A stretch of DNA of 64,000 bases from Betaproteobacteria bacterium (GTDB lineage: Bacteria; Pseudomonadota; Gammaproteobacteria; Burkholderiales; Usitatibacteraceae): the NCBI GenBank assembly GCA_016711875.1, contig JADJSD010000003.1, forward strand, positions 186,001-250,000, read 5' to 3'. The notes beneath the pieces were generated by a model. It ran no database searches. It saw only the letters and a list, made by a program, of their open reading frames with translations, and was not told where the DNA came from. Of this stretch, positions 17,593 to 24,655 are shown piece by piece (the first letter of the stretch is position 1; each line of letters starts with the position of its first letter). A program made the position numbers and the translations under genes.

Positions 17593-19503
17593 CTACCGCT
17601 GCAGGTCTAGTCGACTCCCACTCCCACTTCCAGACTCGGTACCTTCCTTGCCTTTGCGAAGGGCATCCCAAATCTTGGATCTCGCTTGCAGGAAGGGGGA
17701 CGAATGAGCTGCTCTACCCAAATATCCATCGAGATCAGGATACTTTTGCCTGAGTTTGGCAATGAGTACCAAAAACACGTCTGTGATCTGTGGATCGAAT
17801 TGCTTCCCTTTAAGACTTGCAATTTCGCGAACTGCTTCTTCTACTGGCCAAGGCTCTTTGTACGGGCGCTTGTGCGTAAGAGCATCAAAGACATCTGCTA
17901 TAGCAGTAATTCTGGAGCTGAGAGGGATGGCTGTTCCAGAAAGCCCGCCTGGATATCCGGATCCATCCCACCATTCGTGATGGTGTCTCGCGATTTCCTC
18001 TGCCATTTGCATATGAGGGATGTTACTTTTTGATAGCAGCTCAGCGCCCACAGTTGTATGAGTTCGCATGATTTGCCGCTCAGCATCGTTGAGCTTATCT
18101 GGTTTGAGCAGGATCGCATCGGGCACTCCTATCTTTCCGATATCGTGAAGGCGAGCGGCCAACTCAACCATAAAGCAAACCTCTTCGTCGCATCCGTACT
18201 CTTGCGCGATCAACCCGGAAAGCATACCTACGCGGTAGGAATGTTCGCCAGTCGAATCGTCTCGAAGCTCTGCAGTAACTGCAAGGCGCTCGAGCATTTC
18301 GATGCGCGAACGGAAAAGCTCCTGCTCAGCAATCTTCCCTTTGAGGGCCGCTTCTTGACGTGCTAGTCGGACTTCTTCAGAGACCTTTTCCTCTATAGAC
18401 TGGCCTAATCGCTCCAAATGAAGCTTAAGGTGATTGAGAGCATTCTCTTGTTGAGTTTGTCTCGTGGCCTCCATCATCTCCCGAAGGTAAATGAGAGCTC
18501 GCTCTGGTTGACCAATAATTTCGAATGCCCTAACTAGGGCACCCAAAGTGTCTCTTAGCATGGCGCGAACGAGGCGAGCCCGTTCAAGCGTTGCGGTCAG
18601 TCTCGAAATTCCAACATCAATTTTTCCTGCATGGACCTCATATAGTCCTTCAGCAATTGCCGCGGCGATTTCCGCGCGCGGTGACTGAGACTCTTTCGCC
18701 AAGGCTCTGGCGATCTCACACCGCTCTCTAGCCTTGTCAAGGCTGTTCACCTCCAGCAACAAACGCGTGTAGTAGTTCTCTCGCAATACACGCGAATTTT
18801 TTTCAGCGGCCGTTGTGGGGGCCGGGCTTTCCCGCACAGATGTTTCCGCTGCGCGAAGGCCTCTTCCAAAATCCTCCAAATGAAGCGCGCAAAGAGCAAT
18901 GTTCGAAAATGCGCTCGGCCGGATTGATGACAAATTGCCATTGCTCTCGGTCATCTGAATTGCATGCTCAAAGCACGATATCGCATCGCGATACTGGGCC
19001 GCGTACATGAGTGCGACACCTAAATTTACCCAAACGACACACTCCGAATGTGTGTCATCAAGTTCGCGAGCAATTTCCAGGGCGCTCGCATAGCACTCAA
19101 CTGCTGAGGAGATGTTCCCCGTATCTGCCTGCGTAATGCCAAGAAGGGTAAGCGCCCGACGCTTTAAGGCCTTTTGACCTGCTTTTTCGGCGAGTTGAAC
19201 TGCGGCGGTTGCAGGTTCAATTGCTGCAAACCCTTGACCGGAAAGGTAAAAATAGTGGGACGCGTTGAGGAGAAGGTCGATTCGAACGTCCGAAAGTTCG
19301 CATCCCTTGAGCCGTACAACGGCGTCAACAGCCTGTCGGACAAAGTCAACCTGTGCGTATGAGCCGGACTGAAGACCCGTCTTTACAGCTTCGGCGACGC
19401 GAATCAGCGCTTCCCGCCCAGCATCTGTTCCCAAATTTGGGACCTTGCTGAGGACGGCCAAATTGTTGTCTGCAGTCGGGCTCACAAGTCGTTGTTTTTG
19501 CAT
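17593..19503 (-). CDS. Cytosolic TPR-HD-GYP protein 2 (paralogue, first gene of the pair)
   Basis: 636 residues, soluble. Roughly seven TPR-like helix pairs span residues 40-330 (for example VWVNLGVALMYAAQYRDAIS and FSNIALCALHLEDFGRGLR). A charged coiled coil at about 345-395 and a complete HD-GYP domain follow: GEHSYRVG, HD at 453-454, THTTVGAE, HHH at 507-509, GSGYP (516-518) and ADVFDALTHKRPY. The last 237 residues align without gaps to the same 237 of protein 1, whereas the TPR halves have drifted, as expected if the ligand-binding parts differ. It is divergent from the nine-copy peptide array across a 242-base gap. No strong ribosome binding site is seen. The link to the peptide is inferred from position and architecture. 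Confidence 0.88.
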   Translation of the reverse strand: MQKQRLVSPTADNNLAVLSKVPNLGTDAGREALIRVAEAVKTGLQSGSYAQVDFVRQAVDAVVRLKGCELSDVRIDLLLNASHYFYLSGQGFAAIEPATAAVQLAEKAGQKALKRRALTLLGITQADTGNISSAVECYASALEIARELDDTHSECVVWVNLGVALMYAAQYRDAISCFEHAIQMTESNGNLSSIRPSAFSNIALCALHLEDFGRGLRAAETSVRESPAPTTAAEKNSRVLRENYYTRLLLEVNSLDKARERCEIARALAKESQSPRAEIAAAIAEGLYEVHAGKIDVGISRLTATLERARLVRAMLRDTLGALVRAFEIIGQPERALIYLREMMEATRQTQQENALNHLKLHLERLGQSIEEKVSEEVRLARQEAALKGKIAEQELFRSRIEMLERLAVTAELRDDSTGEHSYRVGMLSGLIAQEYGCDEEVCFMVELAARLHDIGKIGVPDAILLKPDKLNDAERQIMRTHTTVGAELLSKSNIPHMQMAEEIARHHHEWWDGSGYPGGLSGTAIPLSSRITAIADVFDALTHKRPYKEPWPVEEAVREIASLKGKQFDPQITDVFLVLIAKLRQKYPDLDGYLGRAAHSSPFLQARSKIWDALRKGKEGTESGSGSGSRLDLQR

Positions 19504-19745
19504 CTCAATTCAACTATGCTGCATACTACACCTGTAATCTGTCAAATAACTAGGGTGCGGGTCCAGCTTGCTGGAAATCGCTCCTGCCAAGGGCAGCTAA
19601 TGCCCGCGCACACGATTCATTCTGCGGATGTAAGAGCGGATGCGTCAGATTGTGCGCGTCCTAACGATCCTCAGAAAGCTTAGGTGAGCTGGCGACGTAA
19701 ATTGCGCCAGTCCGTTTTCTTTTAGCTTGAATAGGGGACCCACGT
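19504..19745. promoter_or_regulatory. Divergent control region between TPR-HD-GYP genes and the peptide array
   Basis: 242 bases without a gene, expected to drive both directions. The clearest element is the inverted repeat CTGGCG-N10-CGCCAG (19689-19710), 35 bases before the first peptide ATG and suitable as an operator. A GCGGATG motif occurs twice between about 19625 and 19650. AGGGGA, 7 bases before ATG 19746, is the ribosome binding site of copy 1. I could not assign convincing -35/-10 boxes; a sigma-54-like GG/GC pair near 19691 is one base too widely spaced. Confidence 0.5.
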
Positions 19746-19880
19746 ATGGAATTCGCCAAGACTGAACTGAGCGTCATCGAAGAGACCATCCAGGCCGCTG
19801 CCAGCAACGACATCCGTGAGCTCAACGACCTGCAGCTTGCCCTCATCGGCGGCGGTATCGGCGACGTCATCGTTGCCTGA
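19746..19880 (+). CDS. Double-glycine peptide precursor, copy 1
   Basis: 44 residues. Residues 1-37 are an amphipathic acidic leader beginning MEFAKTELSVIEE and ending LNDLQLALIGGG; residues 38-44, IGDVIVA, are the core. Counting back from G37, L26 (-12), Q30 (-8), L31 (-7), I34 (-4), G36 and G37 fit the C39-peptidase leader consensus (L-12, E-8, L-7, I-4, GG). Cutting after G36 would give an eight-residue core but a worse register. The ribosome binding site is AGGGGA. The likely processor and exporter is the C39 ABC transporter encoded 18 bases beyond copy 9. The core has no cysteine, serine or threonine, and no modifying enzyme is adjacent, so a linear or head-to-tail peptide is expected. 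Confidence 0.9.
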   Translation: MEFAKTELSVIEETIQAAASNDIRELNDLQLALIGGGIGDVIVA

Positions 19881-19909
19881 TCACACACTCAACTAAGGGA
19901 GATCATCAA

Positions 19910-20044
19910 ATGGAATTCGCCAAGACTGAACTGAGCGTTATCGAAGAGACCATCCAGGCCGCTGCCAGCAACGACATCCGTGAGCTCAACGACCTGCAGC
20001 TTGCCCTCATCGGCGGCGGTATCGGCGACGTCATCGTTGCCTGA
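19910..20044 (+). CDS. Double-glycine peptide precursor, copy 2
   Basis: Same 44 residues as copy 1, with the silent change GTT for valine 10. AGGGAG lies 8 bases before the ATG, so the unit can be translated independently. Confidence 0.9.
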   Translation: MEFAKTELSVIEETIQAAASNDIRELNDLQLALIGGGIGDVIVA

Positions 20045-20073
20045 TCACACACTCAACTAAGGGAGATCATCAA

Positions 20074-20208
20074 ATGGAATTCGCCAAGACTGAACTGAGC
20101 GTCATCGAAGAGACCATCCAGGCCGCTGCCAGCAACGACATCCGTGAGCTCAACGACCTGCAGCTTGCCCTCATCGGCGGCGGTATCGGCGACGTCATCG
20201 TTGCCTGA
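20074..20208 (+). CDS. Double-glycine peptide precursor, copy 3
   Basis: Protein identical to copy 1 and standard spacer with AGGGAG. At DNA level the coding part matches copies 1, 4 and 8. Confidence 0.9.
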   Translation: MEFAKTELSVIEETIQAAASNDIRELNDLQLALIGGGIGDVIVA

Positions 20209-20237
20209 TCACACACTCAACTAAGGGAGATCATCAA

Positions 20238-20372
20238 ATGGAATTCGCCAAGACTGAACTGAGCGTCATCGAAGAGACCATCCAGGCCGCTGCCAGCAAC
20301 GACATCCGTGAGCTCAACGACCTGCAGCTTGCCCTCATCGGCGGCGGTATCGGCGACGTCATCGTTGCCTGA
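20238..20372 (+). CDS. Double-glycine peptide precursor, copy 4
   Basis: Protein identical to copy 1. The spacer after it is the first of the variant type (ACGGAGATTA), marking the edge of the copy 5-6 block. Confidence 0.9.
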   Translation: MEFAKTELSVIEETIQAAASNDIRELNDLQLALIGGGIGDVIVA

Positions 20373-20401
20373 TCACACACTCAACTAACGGAGATTATCA
20401 A

Positions 20402-20536
20402 ATGGAATTCGCCAAGACTGAACTGAGCGTCATCGAAGAGACCGTCCAGGCCGCTGCCAGCAACGACATCCGTGAGCTCAACGACCTGCAGCTTGCCCTC
20501 ATCGGCGGCGGTATCGGCGACGTCATCGTTGCCTGA
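20402..20536 (+). CDS. Double-glycine peptide precursor, copy 5 (I15V)
   Basis: Carries valine at leader residue 15 (GTC for ATC) and the variant ribosome-site spacer ACGGAG. The core IGDVIVA is unchanged, so the exported product should be the same. Confidence 0.9.
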   Translation: MEFAKTELSVIEETVQAAASNDIRELNDLQLALIGGGIGDVIVA

Positions 20537-20565
20537 TCACACACTCAACTAACGGAGATTATCAA

Positions 20566-20700
20566 ATGGAATTCGCCAAGACTGAACTGAGCGTCATCGA
20601 AGAGACCGTCCAGGCCGCTGCCAGCAACGACATCCGTGAGCTCAACGACCTGCAGCTTGCCCTCATCGGCGGCGGTATCGGCGACGTCATCGTTGCCTGA
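20566..20700 (+). CDS. Double-glycine peptide precursor, copy 6 (I15V)
   Basis: Identical to copy 5 including valine 15 and the variant spacer in front, so copies 5 and 6 arose from one another by unit duplication. Confidence 0.9.
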   Translation: MEFAKTELSVIEETVQAAASNDIRELNDLQLALIGGGIGDVIVA

Positions 20701-20729
20701 TCACACACTCAACTAAGGGAGATCATCAA

Positions 20730-20864
20730 ATGGAATTCGCCAAGACTGAACTGAGCGTTATCGAAGAGACCATCCAGGCCGCTGCCAGCAACGACATCCG
20801 TGAGCTCAACGACCTGCAGCTTGCCCTCATCGGCGGCGGTATCGGCGACGTCATCGTTGCCTGA
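20730..20864 (+). CDS. Double-glycine peptide precursor, copy 7
   Basis: Protein identical to copy 1. It shares the silent GTT of copy 2, suggesting that copies 7-9 and 2-4 are duplicates of one three-unit block. Confidence 0.9.
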   Translation: MEFAKTELSVIEETIQAAASNDIRELNDLQLALIGGGIGDVIVA

Positions 20865-20893
20865 TCACACACTCAACTAAGGGAGATCATCAA

Positions 20894-21028
20894 ATGGAAT
20901 TCGCCAAGACTGAACTGAGCGTCATCGAAGAGACCATCCAGGCCGCTGCCAGCAACGACATCCGTGAGCTCAACGACCTGCAGCTTGCCCTCATCGGCGG
21001 CGGTATCGGCGACGTCATCGTTGCCTGA
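20894..21028 (+). CDS. Double-glycine peptide precursor, copy 8
   Basis: Protein and coding DNA match copy 1. The following spacer has lost one G, giving AAGGAG, the best Shine-Dalgarno match in the array, in front of copy 9. Confidence 0.9.
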   Translation: MEFAKTELSVIEETIQAAASNDIRELNDLQLALIGGGIGDVIVA

Positions 21029-21056
21029 TCACACACTCAACTAAGGAGATCATCAA

Positions 21057-21191
21057 ATGGAATTCGCCAAGACTGAACTGAGCGTCATCGAAGAGACCAT
21101 CCAGGCCGCTGCCAGCAACGACATCCGTGAGCTCAACGACCTGCAGCTTGCCCTCATCGGCGGCGGTATCGGCGACGTCATCGTTGCTTGA
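21057..21191 (+). CDS. Double-glycine peptide precursor, copy 9
   Basis: Last unit. Same protein, with final alanine codon GCT instead of GCC. The repeat ends exactly at the stop codon, and unrelated sequence follows for 18 bases up to the convergent transporter gene. No clear terminator is visible after it. Confidence 0.9.
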   Translation: MEFAKTELSVIEETIQAAASNDIRELNDLQLALIGGGIGDVIVA

Positions 21192-21209
21192 CGTGTGCAA
21201 AGCGAGGGC

Positions 21210-23285
21210 CTAAGTTTGCTTCGTGTTTATGCTGAGTTCAATTACGCGTCTTGTAGGTTGCATTGATTGCGGACGGTGGCTTACCAATACAACCGTGAAT
21301 CCGGCCTTCGAAAGGGCACCCGCGATGTCTGCCTCAAGTGCCATATCAAGCTGATCAAACGCTTCATCCAAGAACAAGATTTGCGGTCGCCTGTAAAGCG
21401 CCCGAGCCAATAGCACCCGCTGCTTCTGCCCCCCCGACAGGGCCGTCCCCAGCGAACCGACGATCGAGTTGTACCCCATGGGCATCGCGGAAACGTCCGC
21501 GTCGATCATGGCGAGCTTCGCGCATTCCCGCACCCGCTCCGGGTCGTGCTCGGGATCGAAGAAGCTGATGTTGTCCTCGATTGTTCCCACGAAGAGCTGG
21601 TCGTCCTGCATCACCGCGCCAATGCGCCGACGGTAGTGCCCCAGGTCCCAGTCCTTCAGGTTTCGGCCGTTTACCCGCAGTGATCCTTCCGTGGGCTCCA
21701 GCAGCCCCACCAGCACCTTGATGAGCGTCGTTTTCCCGCATCCCGAGGGACCGACGATCGCGACCGTTTCGCCCGGTGTCACGGAAAAATCCACCCCCCG
21801 GAACACGAACCCTTCCGGTCCATAGGCGTATGCGAGTCCCTCGGCCTCGATGGTAAGCAGCCCCGCGGCACCCTCGCCCGGCAGCGACGGCAGGGCACGC
21901 TCCTCTTCGGCGAGCGCGATATCCGCAATCCGTTCGGCGTGCAGGTCCAGCATCCGGAAGTCGTTCCATTTCTCCACGAGGGCGTTCACCCGCGTGAGAA
22001 AGACGATCTTGAAGCCGAGGAATGCGTAGAGCATGCCCACGGAGAAGCGGCCTTCCATCACGGCCATCGCTCCCAGCCAGATGACGGCCACGTTTTCCAG
22101 GCCGAAAATGAGCGCAGCCGAGGCACGCTGGGCGATACCCACGTTCTGCACCTTCACGCCGGCATTCACCTGGTCCACCACGAGGTTCTGGTAGGCTGCC
22201 CGGCGCTCGTTCTCGCGCAGGTTGAGCTTGATCGCCATCATCCCGCGCAGCGTCTCGATGAAATGAGTGCCGCTCTTCGCCTCGTGCGAGAGCTGTTCGT
22301 CAGTCGCATAGCGCTGCGGGTAGTAAAGCGCCCATCGGATGATCACGTAGAGGAGCGTCGCGCCCACCACGACGGCGGTGAGCGTGAGGCTGTACCACGC
22401 CATCACCAGGAGCGTGAGCACGACCATGATTCCGTCCACGACGGTCTCGACGAAAGTGGTGGTGAGGGTGCGCTGCACGGCGTCCACGCTGCGAAACTTC
22501 AAGACGATGTCGCCGATGTTGCGCTTCTCGAACCACGAGAGCGGCAGCCGCACCATGTGCGAGAAGAGCGTCGAGAGCAGGCGCAGGTTCACGTTCGTGG
22601 ACAGGTACACGCTCACCCAGGCTCGCACTGCCGTCACTGCCACCGTGATCACGACCAGGGCCCCGAAGGCCACCCCCAGCACCGTGAGCAGGTCCCGGTC
22701 GCGGCCGACGATCACGCGGTCGACCACCAGTTGCAGGAAGAAAGGCATGGCGATCGCGAAGACCTCGAGCGCAAGCGACAGGATCAGGATCTGCGCAAGG
22801 GTTCCCTTCAGCCCGCTCGCCACACCCAGCAGCTGCGTCGCGCTCACCTTCTCACGCTCGTCTCGCCGGCGGAAAGTGGCGGTGGGCGAGAACTCCATCG
22901 CGATGCCCGTGTAGTGGCGCGATGCCTCGTCGAGCGGCATCACGCGCCTTCCGCGGGCCGGGTCGTGCACGACGAGCTTGCGGCCCCGCACGCCCACCAG
23001 GACGACGAAGTGATTCATGTCCCAGTGCAGCAGGGCCGGCAGGGTCAGCTTGCCCAGTGCCTCGAGCGGTGCCTGCACGCCGCGCGCGGTGAGACCCATG
23101 CCCTCGGCGATCTGGGCCACGTTCTTGAGCGTCACGCCCTTGAGCGAGGGCGAGAGCCGCACCCGCATGGCCGACAGGTCCGTGAGGTAGCCGTGGAACG
23201 AGGCGACCATCGCGAGGCAGGCGATGCCGCACTCGGGCGCCTCGCTTTGCAGGATCACCGGCGTGCGCCGTCCGAAGAGGCTCAT
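21210..23285 (-). CDS. Peptidase-containing ABC transporter (C39 domain), bacteriocin/peptide exporter
   Basis: 691 residues from ATG 23285, which overlaps the HlyD stop (TGATG). The N-terminal C39 peptidase is intact: Q13 oxyanion residue, catalytic C19 (APECGIACL), H92 (WDMNHFVVL) and D108 (VVHDPARG). A six-helix export domain (about 160-420) and an ATPase follow, with GPSGCGKTT, LSGGQKQR, ILFLDEA and a SHRP switch histidine. Such proteins cut leaders after GG and pump the core through a type I channel in the inner membrane. With the neighbouring array as the only visible double-glycine substrate, this is very likely its processor. The genes converge and end 18 bases apart. Confidence 0.93.
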   Translation of the reverse strand: MSLFGRRTPVILQSEAPECGIACLAMVASFHGYLTDLSAMRVRLSPSLKGVTLKNVAQIAEGMGLTARGVQAPLEALGKLTLPALLHWDMNHFVVLVGVRGRKLVVHDPARGRRVMPLDEASRHYTGIAMEFSPTATFRRRDEREKVSATQLLGVASGLKGTLAQILILSLALEVFAIAMPFFLQLVVDRVIVGRDRDLLTVLGVAFGALVVITVAVTAVRAWVSVYLSTNVNLRLLSTLFSHMVRLPLSWFEKRNIGDIVLKFRSVDAVQRTLTTTFVETVVDGIMVVLTLLVMAWYSLTLTAVVVGATLLYVIIRWALYYPQRYATDEQLSHEAKSGTHFIETLRGMMAIKLNLRENERRAAYQNLVVDQVNAGVKVQNVGIAQRASAALIFGLENVAVIWLGAMAVMEGRFSVGMLYAFLGFKIVFLTRVNALVEKWNDFRMLDLHAERIADIALAEEERALPSLPGEGAAGLLTIEAEGLAYAYGPEGFVFRGVDFSVTPGETVAIVGPSGCGKTTLIKVLVGLLEPTEGSLRVNGRNLKDWDLGHYRRRIGAVMQDDQLFVGTIEDNISFFDPEHDPERVRECAKLAMIDADVSAMPMGYNSIVGSLGTALSGGQKQRVLLARALYRRPQILFLDEAFDQLDMALEADIAGALSKAGFTVVLVSHRPQSMQPTRRVIELSINTKQT

Positions 23286-24514
23286 CAGAGCCGCCCCCGC
23301 AGCTGCAGCACCGGCTCGAAGAGCCACTCGAGGAGCGTGCGACGCTCGAGAAGGATGTCCGCGTTCACCAGCATGCCGGGCCGAAGCGGGATCTCGTTGC
23401 CCAAGGCGGCGACGCTCTGGCGATCGAGCTTCACGTCGACGCGGTAGACCGGCTCCTTCACCGTGAGGGGGCCCAACTTCTCGCCGGGTGACCAGACGGT
23501 GCGGCTGATCTCGATCACCTTGCCCTTGTACTGGCCGAACCGTTCGTGCGGGAAGGCTTCGTAGCGCAGCACCACGTCCTGGCCCTTGTTGATGAACCCG
23601 ATCGCTCGCGAGGGCACCAGCAGCTCGGCGTGCAGGCCGCTGCCCTTGGGCAGCACCGTGGCGAGCGGCGCATCCGCGGCGACGCCCTGGCCTCGGACGA
23701 CGGCAATGTTGGTCACCGTGCCGGCCACCGGGGCCTTGATCTGCGTTTCGCGACGGGCTTCGGCATTCGCGAGGTTCTCCTGGATCTCCGAGAGCTGCCG
23801 GGCCAGCTGGTCGATCTGCCCGCGCGAGCGAAGCTGGATGGAGGGCTCCTCCATGCGGATGGCGGCGAGGTCCCGGTCCACCTGGGAGCGGGCACGGCGC
23901 AGCGTCTGCAGCTTGATTTCCTGGTCCGTGACCTCGTTCGCCTTCTGCTTGGCCACCAGGTCCGACACGAACTTCTCGGCGGCGAGCTTCTGGTAGCGTG
24001 CGGCTTCCTCGCGGGCGGCGCGGATGCGCGTCTCCTGCAGCCTGAGTTCGCGGTCGGCCTGGGCCAGTTCGCTTTCCAGGTCCTTGGCCCGGCGCTTGGC
24101 CTGCGCAACCTGCTGCTCGCCCAGTTCCCGCAGCTGCTCCTGCTCGCGTTCGAGCAATGCCCGGCGGCTCGCGAGTTCCTGCGCGGAGGTCTCGGCCGTC
24201 GATCGGTCGTAGGTGATTCGGGCCATGACGGCACCGGCTTCGACCTCGTCGCCTTCCTTGATGAGCAACTCCGATACCCGGCCGGGGTCGGGGATCAGCA
24301 CGCGGGCCGCACCCACGTCGAGCGCGATGCTGCCCTCGACTCGCTCCCGCCGGGTGTACTCGCCCCAGATGGCGACGGCGAGAAGGATGGCGGCAATCGT
24401 CGCGGCCAGCAGGGTATAGACCCAGTAGGCGATGGGCCGGGCGAGCGTGGTCTCGCCCAGGTACTTCTCGCGTTGGGCGTCGACCGCCTCCTTGCGGAAG
24501 AGGCTGCGGCTCAT
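23285..24514 (-). CDS. HlyD/CvaA-family membrane-fusion protein
   Basis: 409 residues: a short cytoplasmic end, one transmembrane helix (residues about 31-50), a lipoyl-like half-motif (LIPDPGRVSELLIKEGDEV) and a long coiled coil rich in E, Q and A (about 105-260). A second lipoyl half (IKAPVAGTVTNIAVV) and a beta-barrel end follow. It bridges the ABC transporter to an outer-membrane TolC-like channel, which is not in this window. The start lacks a ribosome site; a 19-codon reading frame (24570-24511) with GAGG in front ends in ATGA over this ATG and could couple translation. TACAAT at 24587-24582 is a possible -10 box. Confidence 0.92.
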   Translation of the reverse strand: MSRSLFRKEAVDAQREKYLGETTLARPIAYWVYTLLAATIAAILLAVAIWGEYTRRERVEGSIALDVGAARVLIPDPGRVSELLIKEGDEVEAGAVMARITYDRSTAETSAQELASRRALLEREQEQLRELGEQQVAQAKRRAKDLESELAQADRELRLQETRIRAAREEAARYQKLAAEKFVSDLVAKQKANEVTDQEIKLQTLRRARSQVDRDLAAIRMEEPSIQLRSRGQIDQLARQLSEIQENLANAEARRETQIKAPVAGTVTNIAVVRGQGVAADAPLATVLPKGSGLHAELLVPSRAIGFINKGQDVVLRYEAFPHERFGQYKGKVIEISRTVWSPGEKLGPLTVKEPVYRVDVKLDRQSVAALGNEIPLRPGMLVNADILLERRTLLEWLFEPVLQLRGRL

Positions 24515-24655
24515 GCGCGGGCGCTCGCGCGCGGCGCGAGGCGGGGACCGGTGGATTGCGTGGAGATCATGCTGGCCTCGGATTGTAAGTCATCGAGGCC
24601 CGGCCGGACGGGCTATCGGCGGCCCGCCCGGCGCGCGTACGTCGAACCCCCGGGC

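Larger units (their letters stand above)
19746..21191 (+). repeat. Nine-copy tandem array of double-glycine peptide genes
   Basis: Nine head-to-tail units, period 164 bp (135-bp gene plus 29-bp spacer with ribosome binding site; the last spacer is 28). All encode the same 44-residue peptide except that residue 15 is valine, not isoleucine, in copies 5 and 6. Spacers are equally conserved, so whole units were recently amplified or are homogenised. Other variation is one silent change (GTC to GTT, copies 2 and 7), a spacer variant before copies 5 and 6 (CGGAGATTA for GGGAGATCA), one lost G before copy 9 and GCT for GCC at the end of copy 9. The true copy number may differ if the assembly collapsed repeats. 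Confidence 0.98.

Noticed and set aside
19691..19706. Sigma-54 promoter before the peptide array
   Set aside because: The TGGC and TTGC elements are one base too far apart for the GG/GC spacing, so I kept only the dyad.
19746..21191. Lasso, lanthipeptide or other modified bacteriocin
   Set aside because: The core lacks Cys, Ser and Thr, and no cyclase, dehydratase or immunity gene is encoded nearby.
19661..21200. Open frames on the minus strand of the peptide array (for example 21015-21200 and 19661-19888)
   Set aside because: They repeat with the array, lack ribosome sites and are antisense shadows of the precursor genes.
21192..21209. Terminator between the array and the ABC transporter
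   Set aside because: Only a five-base GCAAA/TTTGC pairing with no T-run; too weak.
15636..24600. CRISPR array or integron cassette array as the explanation of the 164-bp repeats
   Set aside because: Units are protein-coding with start, stop and ribosome site; spacers are identical rather than unique, and no cas or integrase gene is present.
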